The position numbers and the translations under genes were made by a program. This document shows positions 18,375 to 26,620 of a stretch of DNA of 58,444 nucleotides, piece by piece. Position 1 is the first letter of the stretch, and each line of letters opens with the position of its first letter. Under the pieces are notes generated by a model. The model had not been told where the DNA came from, searched no databases, and saw only the letters and a list, made by a program, of their open reading frames with translations. Source of the stretch: an uncultured Agathobaculum sp. (GTDB lineage Bacteria; Bacillota; Clostridia; Oscillospirales; Butyricicoccaceae); NCBI GenBank assembly GCA_944384725.1, contig CALWUJ010000011.1, positions 1-58,444 on the forward strand, read 5' to 3'.

Positions 18375-18407
18375 AGCGGGAAAGGGCTTTCCTTTTCCGC
18401 TTTATTT
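18375..18407 (+). terminator. Probably leaky terminator inside the ABC operon
   Basis: An 11-bp stem AGCGGGAAAGG/CCTTTTCCGCT (one G-U pair; 18375-18385 with 18391-18401) is followed by TTATTTT. It lies between the binding protein and permease genes. Confidence 0.65.
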
Positions 18408-18471
18408 TGCTATACTAATGAATGTGCTTTCGCACTTTATCAGATGATATTATTATTGGGGGCATGGAAAA

Positions 18472-19428
18472 GTGGATTTCTTCTCCAACCTGCTGGCCGC
18501 GCTGCCAGGCGCGGTGGCACAAGGCCTGATTTGGGGCCTGATGGCGATCGGTGTATTTATCACCTTTAAGGTGCTCGATCTGGCGGATTTGACCGTGGAC
18601 GGCACCATGGCAACGGGCGGCGCGGTGTGCATCGTGCTGATGACGAGCGGTGTAAACGTCTGGGTGGCGCTGCTGTGCGCATTTCTCGCGGGCATGCTGG
18701 CGGGACTGGTCACCGGCGTGCTGCATACCTTCATGGGCATCCCGGCGATTCTGGCCGGTATTTTGACGCAGCTTGCGCTGTTCTCGATCAACCTGCGCAT
18801 CATGGGCAAAAAGGCCAATATGGCCATCAATCCGGATAACTACGATCTGCTGGTTTCGTTGCGCAACGTCAAAAAGATGACGCTGGAAAACCCGATTTTC
18901 GTCGCAGCGGTGTTCACGATTGTGCTGATTGCGGTGCTGTATTGGTTTTTCGGCACCTCGCTTGGCTGCTCGATCCGCGCGACCGGCGCGAACCCGAACA
19001 TGAGCCGTGCGCAGGGCATCAATGTCGATTTCAATAAGGTGCTCGGCCTGATGATCTCCAACGGCATTGTCGCGCTGTCGAGTGCGCTGTACTGCCAGTA
19101 TCAGGGCTTTGCCGACGTCAACGCGGGCCGCGGCGCAATCGTTATCGGTCTGGCGGCGGTTATCATCGGCGAAGTGCTGTTCAGCCGTATTTTCCGCAAC
19201 TTTGCGCTCAAGCTTTTGTCGGTTGCGCTGGGCGCGGTCATTTACTATATCGTTATCCAGTTTGTACTCACGCTTGGTCTGGACACCAACGACCTCAAGC
19301 TGATCACTGCGGCGGTTGTGGCGATTTTTCTGGCTATCCCCTACTGGAAGAGCAAATACTTCAAGGGTGCAGGCAAGGCGATTGCAAAAGCCGGTGCGCA
19401 AGCGAAGGGAGGCGAGGACAATGCTTGA
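18472..19428 (+). CDS. ABC transporter permease (TrpY-like, BPD_transp_2 family)
   Basis: This 318-residue permease has about nine hydrophobic segments. Its N-terminus (GLIWGLMAIGVFITFKVLDLADLTVDGT) is typical of the branched-chain-type permeases paired with ABC_sub_bind proteins. The segment SLGCSIRATGANPNMSRAQGIN is the conserved loop that meets the ATPase. The start is a GTG at 18472; an ATG at 18464 is out of frame. The ribosome site is weak (GGGGGC). Its end overlaps the ATPase start by 8 bases (ATGCTTGA), so the two are coupled. It should form a homodimer channel with the ATPase below. Confidence 0.9.
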   Translation: MDFFSNLLAALPGAVAQGLIWGLMAIGVFITFKVLDLADLTVDGTMATGGAVCIVLMTSGVNVWVALLCAFLAGMLAGLVTGVLHTFMGIPAILAGILTQLALFSINLRIMGKKANMAINPDNYDLLVSLRNVKKMTLENPIFVAAVFTIVLIAVLYWFFGTSLGCSIRATGANPNMSRAQGINVDFNKVLGLMISNGIVALSSALYCQYQGFADVNAGRGAIVIGLAAVIIGEVLFSRIFRNFALKLLSVALGAVIYYIVIQFVLTLGLDTNDLKLITAAVVAIFLAIPYWKSKYFKGAGKAIAKAGAQAKGGEDNA

Positions 19429-20200
19429 ACTGAAAGGGATTTATAAGACGTTTAACGCGGGAACGGTCAACGAGAAGCGCGCGATCGACGGCCTTGACCT
19501 GACGCTGGAAAACGGTGATTTCGTCACCGTTATCGGCGGCAACGGCGCAGGCAAGTCCACCATGCTCAACCTGATCGCGGGCGTGTATCCGGTGGATGCG
19601 GGTCTGATCCGTCTCAACGGCTTCAACCTGACCGGTATGCCTGAGCACAAGCGTGCACGCTTCCTCGGCCGCGTGTTTCAGGACCCGATGATGGGCACGG
19701 CCGCCACCATGGGCATCGAGGAAAACCTCGCGCTCGCCTATCGTCGCGGCAAACGGCGCGGCCTGAGCTACGGCATCACCAACGACGAGCGCAAGATCTA
19801 CCGTGAAAAGCTGGCAACGCTCGGCCTTGGCCTTGAGGACCGCATGACCAGCAAGGTCGGCCTGTTGTCCGGCGGACAGCGTCAGGCGCTGACGCTGCTG
19901 ATGGCAACGCTGCAAAAACCCGATCTGCTGCTGCTGGACGAGCACACCGCCGCGCTCGACCCCAAGACGGCTGACAAGGTGCTGCAAATTACCGAGGAAA
20001 TCGTCGCGCGTGACAACTTGACCACGCTCATGGTTACGCACAACATGAAGCATGCGATTCAATACGGCAACCGTCTGATTATGATGGACGCAGGCCGCGT
20101 GGTGGTCGATATCCGCGGCGAGGAAAAGAAAAACCTCACCGTGCGCGACCTGCTCGAGAAGTTCAACATCGAAAACGACCGCATGCTGCTGAGCGAATAA
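19421..20200 (+). CDS. ABC transporter ATP-binding protein (TrpZ-like)
   Basis: This 259-residue ATPase has every nucleotide-binding motif: Walker A GGNGAGKST, Q-loop FQDPMMG, signature LLSGGQRQ, Walker B LLLLDEHTAALD and the H-loop His in VTHNM. The start is the ATG at 19421 inside the permease end. It powers the importer formed with the two genes upstream. A long hairpin follows about 100 bases after the stop. Confidence 0.93.
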   Translation: MLELKGIYKTFNAGTVNEKRAIDGLDLTLENGDFVTVIGGNGAGKSTMLNLIAGVYPVDAGLIRLNGFNLTGMPEHKRARFLGRVFQDPMMGTAATMGIEENLALAYRRGKRRGLSYGITNDERKIYREKLATLGLGLEDRMTSKVGLLSGGQRQALTLLMATLQKPDLLLLDEHTAALDPKTADKVLQITEEIVARDNLTTLMVTHNMKHAIQYGNRLIMMDAGRVVVDIRGEEKKNLTVRDLLEKFNIENDRMLLSE

Positions 20201-20302
20201 GCATGCAAGCAGTTGGGTGCGGTCAGCAAAAGACTGCCCAAAAATAAGATACTATGCGCTCTGGATGAACCATCTCATTAAAACCCAGTGCAAAAACAAA
20301 TC

Positions 20303-20350
20303 AAGCAGCTATCACAAGTAAGCATTATGCTTATTTCGTGATAGCTGCTT
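20303..20350. terminator. Long hairpin between convergent genes
   Basis: AAGCAGCTATCAC (20303-20315) pairs perfectly with GTGATAGCTGCTT (20338-20350), and an inner TAAGCA/TGCTTA helix extends it. T-rich sequence lies on both sides (TGCATTTTGTT right, TTTGTTTTT on the minus strand), so it probably ends both transcripts. Confidence 0.65.
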
Positions 20351-20414
20351 TGCATTTTGTTATGCGATTACCTTGCCGGATAGCAGTTGCACTCTCTTCT
20401 GCGGCAGACCTGTT

Positions 20415-20984
20415 TTATTGGTTCAGATCTGACCAAGTATCCACATCGTACAGTTCCTGTTCGCTTCCCGCCTGCACCAGCACGCAGTCCGCGCCGCGTA
20501 GAAGTTCGCGGCCGCCCTCGTCGCCTTCAAGCGCACGCAAGGCGGGTGCCAGCGCTGCACAAAACAGGTTGGGATTGCCGCGCCGCTCGCCAAATGCTAC
20601 GCGCGCCATGCGCACATCAGGTGCTGCCGCATCCAGCAGCCGCGCAACCGTCTCCTTCGTCAGATACGGCTGATCCGCCACGACAAACACGATAAAGTCG
20701 CCGTCCTGTAAATCGAGCGCATCCAGTCCCGCACGGATGGTGTAGGACAGTCCCTTTTCGCTCTCCGGGCTGTCCACCGCGCGCACGCCGAGCGCCTGCG
20801 CACCGGCGCGCACTGCCGCATAGCGGGAAACTACGGTCAGCGTGCAATCCGTCCGCTCATGTGCCAGTTCTGCCAGCATGTCCAGCCCGTGCCGGTAAAG
20901 CGGCTTGCCGTTCAGCTCATGCAGCAGTTTATTTTCCCCGAAGCGGCGGCTGTTGCCCGAAGCTAAAAACAGGATATGCTTCAT
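20415..20984 (-). CDS. MobA/MocA-like nucleotidyltransferase
   Basis: This 189-residue protein has the NTP-transferase start MKHILFLASGNSRRFGENKL, with the glycine/Arg loop that binds the nucleotide. It has the metal-binding VVADQPYL and the GNPNLFCAAL motif. It resembles MocA (CTP:molybdopterin cytidylyltransferase) of molybdenum-hydroxylase operons. Its ATG overlaps the stop of the xanthine dehydrogenase large subunit (ATGA), which supports a role in making or loading that enzyme's molybdenum cofactor. It could instead be a general sugar nucleotidyltransferase, but the operon context makes that less likely. Confidence 0.85.
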   Translation of the reverse strand: MKHILFLASGNSRRFGENKLLHELNGKPLYRHGLDMLAELAHERTDCTLTVVSRYAAVRAGAQALGVRAVDSPESEKGLSYTIRAGLDALDLQDGDFIVFVVADQPYLTKETVARLLDAAAPDVRMARVAFGERRGNPNLFCAALAPALRALEGDEGGRELLRGADCVLVQAGSEQELYDVDTWSDLNQ

Positions 20985-23281
20985 GCCTGCCCCTTTTTGA
21001 TGCCCCAAAGCACCTTTTCCGGCGTGATCGGCAATTCACGGTGCCAAACACCAGTCGCGTGCGCGATGGCATGCGCCAGCGCGGGCGAAGGCGTGTTGAT
21101 GACGATTTCGCCAATGGATTTTGCACCAAACGGGCCGCTCTGCTCATAACTCGACTCAAATTCCACCCGCAGTTTGCCCATATCGAGCCGCGTCGGGATT
21201 TTGTACTGCATAAAGGAGTTTTCCGCGATGCGTCCGGTCGGCTCGTAGGTCACGTCTTCGAACAGCGCCATGCCAATGCCCTGCACGATGCCGCCCTCGG
21301 TCTGCACGCGGGCAAGGTTGGGGTTGACCGGCGTGCCGCAGTCTACGACCGCGACATAATCCAGTACATCGACCTGTCCGGTTTCCTTGTCCAGCTCGAT
21401 TTCGACCATGCCGACCATGAACGGCGGCGGCGAGACAGGCGACGTATGCGAAGCAGTCGCCTGCACGGAGGTCTCATTGCCGCACATCGACTTGGTGGCG
21501 ATGTCAAACAGCGAAACCTCACCCGTGCCGTCGAGTTTGCGCACCGCACGGCCAGCAAATTCGACTTCGTCTACACCGCAGTCCAGCATACCTGCCGCGA
21601 TCTTGCACAGGTTTTCTTTCAGCTGCGCGCACGCCTTTTCGACTGCCTTGCCGGTGATATAAGTCGTCGAGGATGCATACGAGCCGGAATCATAGGGCGA
21701 TGCGTCTGAATCCGCGCCGAACACCGCGATATCATCCACCGAGCAGTCCAGACATTCCGCCGCCATCTGCGCGAGAATGGTGTCGCAGCCCGTGCCCATA
21801 TCCGCCGCGCCGATGGACAGGTTGTAGAAGCCCTCGTCGCTCAGCTTGATGGTCGCGGAGCCGACGTCCACGCCCGAAATACCTGAGCCTTGCATCGCCA
21901 TTGCCACGCCCGCGGTACGCACCTTGCCGTTCCCCATGTCGCGCACGGGATACTTCTCATTCCAGCCGAACAGTTCCTTGCAGCGTGCCATGCAGCGGTC
22001 AAGCGCACAGGCGCTGGCGAGTTCATTATAATACGCGTGCATGATCTGTCCCTCGCGCACCATGTTGCGCTCACGGATGGCGACTGGGTCAATACCCAAG
22101 CGATCGGCCAGCTCGGAAACCGCGCTTTCGACCGCGAAAATGCCCTGTGTCGCACCATAGCCGCGATACGCACCCGCCGCCTGCACGTTGGTATAAACCA
22201 CGTCATAAGCAAAGCGGTGCGCCTCAAGGTTACCGGTATAAAGCGGGATGGACTTGTGGCCGGACAGGCCGACCGTGGTCGGGCCGTGTTCACCGAATGC
22301 GCCCGTGTTGGACAGTGTATATACGTCGATCGCGCGGATGACACCGTCCTTGTTCGCGCCGACGCGCACTTTCACTTCCATTTCATGGCGCGGCGAGCCC
22401 GCGATCTGGCATTCCTCGCGGGAATAGATCATCTTGGCCGCCTTGCCGGTTTTCCACGTTACCAGTGCGGGATACACCTCGGCCACGACCGTCTGCTTCG
22501 CACCGAAGCCGCCGCCGATGCGCGTTTTTTCGACATGGATCTTGCTCTTCGGAATATCCAGCGCGTTTGCAATGATGCGGCGCACATGGAACACGATCTG
22601 CGTCGAAGAAATGATGTGCAGCCGCCCATAGTGGTCGATCTCGGTATAGGTGCGGAAGGTTTCCATCATCGCCTGCTGGCAAGCCTTGGTGTGATAGGTG
22701 TGCTCCACGACCTCATCGCAGTCCGCCAACACCGCATCCACATCGCCGTGGCTGCCGCATTCGCTTGCACACAGGTTGCGCTGGTTGTCTGCACCGACCG
22801 GGCAGAGCGAACGCCAGTTGTCCTCCGGATGCACCAGAATCTTGTTATCCTTCGCCGTGTGGAAGTCCAGCACCGGCTCGAGCACCTGATATTTCATTTT
22901 GATGAGCTTTAACGCCTTATCGACCGCCTTTTCGGTCTCGCCCGCGACGATCGCCACTGCGTCGCCCACAAAGCGCACGCGCTGGTCGAGGATCAGCCGG
23001 TCGTAGGGCGACGGCTCGGGGAAGGTCTGCCCCGCCATGGTGAACCGCTTCTGCGGCACGTCCTTATAGGTGAAAATGCACTCGATGCCCGGCACCTTGC
23101 ACGCGATATCCGTGTTGATCTCCTCAATCAGCGCATGCGCGTGCGGGGAACGCAGCACCTTAACGACCAGACAATCATGTGGGGTCACGTCGTCCACATA
23201 GGCAGGCTTGCCCAGCAGCAACTGCATCGCGTCCTTTTTGCGCACAGGCTGATTGACCACGCGAAAATTCGTCTCCGCCAT
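20981..23281 (-). CDS. xdhA: Xanthine dehydrogenase molybdopterin-binding subunit
   Basis: This 766-residue large subunit hydroxylates purines such as xanthine at the molybdenum site. It has the N-terminal a/b hammerhead (DVTPHDCLVVKVLRSPHAHALI) and the cofactor-binding loops IGGGFGAKQ and AYRGYGATQG. The C-terminal GAKSIGE carries the catalytic Glu. Length is normal. The ATG at 23281 forms TGATG with the stop of the Fe-S subunit and has AAGGGGG 7 bases upstream. Electrons should pass to the 2Fe-2S and FAD subunits encoded just upstream. The FAD gene is frameshifted, so the complex may be incomplete. Nicotinate or another purine are alternative substrates. Confidence 0.9.
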   Translation of the reverse strand: MAETNFRVVNQPVRKKDAMQLLLGKPAYVDDVTPHDCLVVKVLRSPHAHALIEEINTDIACKVPGIECIFTYKDVPQKRFTMAGQTFPEPSPYDRLILDQRVRFVGDAVAIVAGETEKAVDKALKLIKMKYQVLEPVLDFHTAKDNKILVHPEDNWRSLCPVGADNQRNLCASECGSHGDVDAVLADCDEVVEHTYHTKACQQAMMETFRTYTEIDHYGRLHIISSTQIVFHVRRIIANALDIPKSKIHVEKTRIGGGFGAKQTVVAEVYPALVTWKTGKAAKMIYSREECQIAGSPRHEMEVKVRVGANKDGVIRAIDVYTLSNTGAFGEHGPTTVGLSGHKSIPLYTGNLEAHRFAYDVVYTNVQAAGAYRGYGATQGIFAVESAVSELADRLGIDPVAIRERNMVREGQIMHAYYNELASACALDRCMARCKELFGWNEKYPVRDMGNGKVRTAGVAMAMQGSGISGVDVGSATIKLSDEGFYNLSIGAADMGTGCDTILAQMAAECLDCSVDDIAVFGADSDASPYDSGSYASSTTYITGKAVEKACAQLKENLCKIAAGMLDCGVDEVEFAGRAVRKLDGTGEVSLFDIATKSMCGNETSVQATASHTSPVSPPPFMVGMVEIELDKETGQVDVLDYVAVVDCGTPVNPNLARVQTEGGIVQGIGMALFEDVTYEPTGRIAENSFMQYKIPTRLDMGKLRVEFESSYEQSGPFGAKSIGEIVINTPSPALAHAIAHATGVWHRELPITPEKVLWGIKKGQA

Positions 23282-23742
23282 CACGCATCCCCCTTTCGGC
23301 TGTCCAGATAAGCGCGGATGCCGCGCAGCTGTCCCTCATAGCCCGAGCAGCGGCACAGATTGCCCGCGAGGTAGGCGCGGATCTCGTCGTCGGTCGGGTC
23401 AGGGTTCTCGCGCAGCAGCGCGATCGTATTCATCACAAAGCCGGGGTTGCAGAAGCCGCACTGCTCCGCGCCCTGATCGGCAATAAAGCCGACAAAGTCC
23501 TCGGCCTCGGCCTGCAAGCCCTCGAGTGTCTGCACGTGATGGCCCGCTGCACGCGCCGCCAGCACGCTGCACGACAGCACCGGCGTGCCGTCCATCAGCA
23601 CCGTGCACAGGCCGCAGTTTGCGGTTTCACAGCCGCGCTTGACCGAATCGCAGCCATGCGCGCGTACAAAGTCGATCAGCAGCGTGTCCGCGTCGATTTC
23701 CGCGGTCAGCGGCTTGCCGTTGAGTGTCAGTTTGATCTCCAT
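23281..23742 (-). CDS. xdhC: Xanthine dehydrogenase 2Fe-2S subunit
   Basis: The protein has 153 residues and two [2Fe-2S] clusters. The plant-ferredoxin-type Cys set lies in the N-terminal half (GCETANCGLC then LSC). The C-terminal helical cluster has CGFC and CRC. It carries electrons from the molybdenum subunit to the FAD subunit. AAAGGAGG lies about 9 bases before the ATG at 23742, four bases after the stop of the FAD gene in its restored frame. Symbols for this subunit vary between species (XdhC in clostridia), so the letter is tentative. Confidence 0.9.
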   Translation of the reverse strand: MEIKLTLNGKPLTAEIDADTLLIDFVRAHGCDSVKRGCETANCGLCTVLMDGTPVLSCSVLAARAAGHHVQTLEGLQAEAEDFVGFIADQGAEQCGFCNPGFVMNTIALLRENPDPTDDEIRAYLAGNLCRCSGYEGQLRGIRAYLDSRKGDA

Positions 23743-23745
23743 GCC

Positions 23746-24547
23746 TTATCCCTCCTTTGCCAGCGCCAGCGCCGCGCGGCGCACCAGCACCTTGCAGATC
23801 TCGCGCCGGTAGTCCGCGCTGCCGCGCATGTTGCCGCCCAGCACCGCGCGGGATGCGATATCCTCCGCGAAGGCGCGCGCTGTCCTCGGTGATGCCCTGC
23901 GCGAGGATGCCCTTTTCGTCCGTGAACACGGCTGCGGGCATGGGGCGTGCGCCAACGACGCAAGTATATTTCCCGTCCAGCGCGGCAAGCGCCACGGTCA
24001 GCACGGGGAAATCGGTCGAAATGTTGCGCTGCGACAGGTACACGACCCGCCGCGCTGTCTTAGGCACGATCACCTCGGTGAGGATGTCGCGCGTCGTGCG
24101 CGGCAGCGCCGCAAAATCTGCCAGCGGCATCTCGCCCGCGTGGTGCAGCGCGACCCGCGCATCCAGCGCAAGGAACAGAGTCAGCACATCGGAAAAGCCG
24201 AACCGGCCCCACAGGCTGCCGCCGAGCGTCGCGCAGTTGCGGAACTGCACGCCGACGATGTGCTTGACCGCTTCCTCCATGGCGCCCTGCGTGAGTTTTG
24301 CGAATCCCTTGTGCAGCTCGAGCGCGCGCAGCGGCACCATCGCGCCGATGCGGTATTCGGTATCGGTTTCCTCAATTTTGTCCAGTCCCAGATCGCACAG
24401 GTCGATCGCCGTGCCGACCTGCCGCTTGTGCATCTTGAGCCACAGCATGCCGCCCAGCACCACATTATTTTTCTTTTGACAAAGCGCGTAAGCCTCGTCC
24501 AGACTTTGCGCCCGTACATATTGATTGATCGAAAGCACCTTTCCCAT
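23746..24547 (-). pseudogene. xdhB: Xanthine dehydrogenase FAD-binding subunit, frameshifted
   Basis: The first frame starts at ATG 24547 (MGKVLSINQYVRAQSLDEAYAL) and keeps the FAD-binding features VVLGGMLWLKM and RNCATLGGSLWGRFGFSDVL. It is coherent to GITEDSAR near 23880. After that it turns into Arg/Gly-rich nonsense that runs into the next gene. The true C-terminus (AFAEDIASRAVLGGNMRGSADYRR...) continues in another frame and ends at the TAA at 23748-23746. The break is in a GC repeat (23873-23880): loss of one GC pair or gain of one base would explain it. Restored length is about 267 residues, normal for the family. It could be a real mutation, a slippage switch or a sequencing error. Confidence 0.85.
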
Positions 24548-24736
24548 CCTTCCGTCCTCAGTTTCCGTCTTTTGCCGTGTAAGCGCTTGCTCACTTTTGG
24601 GTGTTTTCCAGCGTCCGGCACTTGGTCTCTGCCATACAATTTCCGGTCTCTTTGCAGTCATTATATCATATCGGGCCGCTTTTCCAAAGCGGTTTCCACT
24701 ATTTTTCCACAGAAACCGCTTTTCTATTTTGCGCGC

Positions 24737-24783
24737 TTGACTTTAGTCCGAAACCGTACTATACTATAATCCGAATTCGGACT
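24737..24783 (+). promoter_or_regulatory. MarR promoter with three TCCGAA half-sites
   Basis: TTGACT (24737-24742) and TATACT (24760-24765) are 17 bases apart. AGTCCGAA (24745-24752) lies in the spacer. A perfect palindrome TCCGAATTCGGA (24770-24781) covers the start of transcription, and TTCGGACT (24776-24783) mirrors the first half-site. This is a likely autorepression operator. Confidence 0.6.
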
Positions 24784-24799
24784 ATGGAGGAAAGCATTT

Positions 24800-25240
24800 A
24801 TGGAATTGCGCGCCAAAATGGAGCAGCTCAACACCTGCATCTGCAAGATGACCGAACTGTACCGCACCTGGGCCAAGCGGCACGGCATGAGCTACAACAC
24901 CATGATGACGCTTTACGCACTCGGCCAATCGCGCAAATGCACACAAAAGCAGATTGCGGACGAATGGCTCATCCCCAAGCAGACGGTCAACACCGTCATC
25001 AAGGAGCTGGAGCGGCTGGGCTACATCAGCTTTGAGCCGCTGCCCGGCAGCAAGCAAAAGGTCGTGTGCCTGACCGAGTCCGGCCGCGCCTACGCGAACA
25101 GCTGCCTGCACGAGCTGTACGAAATGGAAACGCGCGCGTTGCGTTCGCTCGGGCAGCCGCTGACCGATATTTTTGTGCAATGCAATCTCGCCTTTGTGGA
25201 ACGGCTGGACGAGGAGGTGCGCAGTCATGCCGGAGAATAA
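24800..25240 (+). CDS. MarR-family transcriptional regulator
   Basis: The protein has 146 residues. The winged helix-turn-helix is clear: TQKQIADEWLIPKQTVNTVIKELERLGYI, then the wing FEPLPGSKQKVVCLTESGRAYA. GGAGG lies 10 bases before the ATG. It overlaps the MATE gene by 14 bases and so is co-transcribed with it. MarR proteins are ligand-released repressors, and it probably represses this pair. It is also divergent from the xdh operon across a 252-base gap and might act on it; that is inference. Confidence 0.9.
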   Translation: MELRAKMEQLNTCICKMTELYRTWAKRHGMSYNTMMTLYALGQSRKCTQKQIADEWLIPKQTVNTVIKELERLGYISFEPLPGSKQKVVCLTESGRAYANSCLHELYEMETRALRSLGQPLTDIFVQCNLAFVERLDEEVRSHAGE

Positions 25241-26573
25241 TGCGCTCGCGCGGCAGTTTACCCTGCCTTCGCTGATGCGCTTTGCGCTGCCCAATATCAT
25301 TATGATGGTATTCCTCTCCATGTATACCATCGTGGACGGCATGTTTATTTCCCACTATGTCGGCACGCTCGCGCTATCGGCTGTCAACATGACCTATCCG
25401 CTTAACTGCTTGGAGATGGCGTTGGGCATCATGCTCGCTTCAGGCGGCAGCGCGGTCATTGCGCGGCAGCTGGGTGAGGGTGACGAGGACAAGGCGCGGC
25501 ACAACTTCTCGTTTCTGATTACGGTGTCGGTCGCGGTCAGTCTGGTGTTTTTGCTGGCGGCCATCTTTTTCCTCGACCCGATCATTGCTGCGCTCGGGGC
25601 AAGCGAGGCGCAGTTTGACCTGTGCCGCACCTATGCGCGGGTGCTGATGCTGTTTTCGCCCGCGTTTTTCCTGCAAACCGCGTTCCAGACGCTGTTCATC
25701 ACCGCGGGACGCCCCGGACTGGGCCTTGCTGCGACCGTAGGCGGCGGCCTGACCAACATTGTGCTGGACTATGTGTTCATCGCGCGCTTGCACTGGGGCA
25801 TCGCGGGCGCAGCCGTCGCCACGGGGCTGGGCTATCTTGTCCCTGCCGTGGTCGGGCTGATCTTCTTCACATGGAACCGGCGCGGCACGCTGTTTTTCGT
25901 CCGTCCGCGCACGGACTGGCGCATGCTGCTGTTCGCCTGTGCCAACGGCTCATCTGAAATGGTCACCAACATTGCAAACGCCATCACGACTTATCTGTTC
26001 AACCTGATTTTCCTGCACTACTGGGGCGAGGACGGCGTCGCGTCCATCACGATTGTGCTGTATTTCCAGTTTGTGTTCACCGCTGTGTTTTTCGGCTTTT
26101 CCATGGGTGTCGCGCCCGTATTCAGTTACAAATACGGTGCGCAGGACACAGCGCAGCTGCGACGGCTGTTCCGCTATTGTATCGGTTTTGTTATCCTTTG
26201 CTCGGTGTTCTGCACCGCGCTCTCGCTCGCGGTTATCCGACCGAGTCTTGCGCTGTTCACTGACGCGGGCAGCCGCGTGTTTTCCATCACGATCGAAGGC
26301 TTCCCGATTTATGCTGTGTCCTTCCTGTTCATGGGCGTGAGCATTTTCGCATCCTCGCTGTTTACCGCCTTTTCCGACGGACGCGTGTCCGCGATTATCT
26401 CCTTTGCCCGCACGTTGGTGTTTCTGGTCGGCATGCTGTTGTTGTTGCCCTTCCTGCTGGGCGAGATCGGTGTGTGGCTGGCTGTTCCCGCTGCCGAATT
26501 GCTCGGCATTATGGTCTCTATCGGTTATCTTGTCCGACTGCGCGGCGTTTATCACTACGGAAAACCCGAATAA
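25227..26573 (+). CDS. MATE-family efflux transporter
   Basis: This 448-residue membrane protein has about 12 helices and the MATE start ALPNIIMMVFLSMYTIVDGMFISHYVGTLALSAVN. The internal repeat begins again near residue 235. MATE proteins export cationic drugs or metabolites using Na+ or H+. GAGGAGG precedes the ATG at 25227, inside the end of the MarR gene. With purine genes on both sides, the cargo could be a purine-related compound, but nothing in the sequence shows it. Confidence 0.92.
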   Translation: MPENNALARQFTLPSLMRFALPNIIMMVFLSMYTIVDGMFISHYVGTLALSAVNMTYPLNCLEMALGIMLASGGSAVIARQLGEGDEDKARHNFSFLITVSVAVSLVFLLAAIFFLDPIIAALGASEAQFDLCRTYARVLMLFSPAFFLQTAFQTLFITAGRPGLGLAATVGGGLTNIVLDYVFIARLHWGIAGAAVATGLGYLVPAVVGLIFFTWNRRGTLFFVRPRTDWRMLLFACANGSSEMVTNIANAITTYLFNLIFLHYWGEDGVASITIVLYFQFVFTAVFFGFSMGVAPVFSYKYGAQDTAQLRRLFRYCIGFVILCSVFCTALSLAVIRPSLALFTDAGSRVFSITIEGFPIYAVSFLFMGVSIFASSLFTAFSDGRVSAIISFARTLVFLVGMLLLLPFLLGEIGVWLAVPAAELLGIMVSIGYLVRLRGVYHYGKPE

Positions 26574-26574
26574 C

Positions 26575-26609
26575 AAAAAACTCCTCTGCGTCACGCAGAG
26601 GAGTTTTTT
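26575..26609. terminator. Bidirectional terminator between MATE and permease genes
   Basis: The stem CTCCTCTGCG/CGCAGAGGAG (26581-26590 with 26594-26603) is flanked by A6 on the left and T6 on the right. Confidence 0.92.
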
Positions 26610-26620
26610 GAATCTCATTT

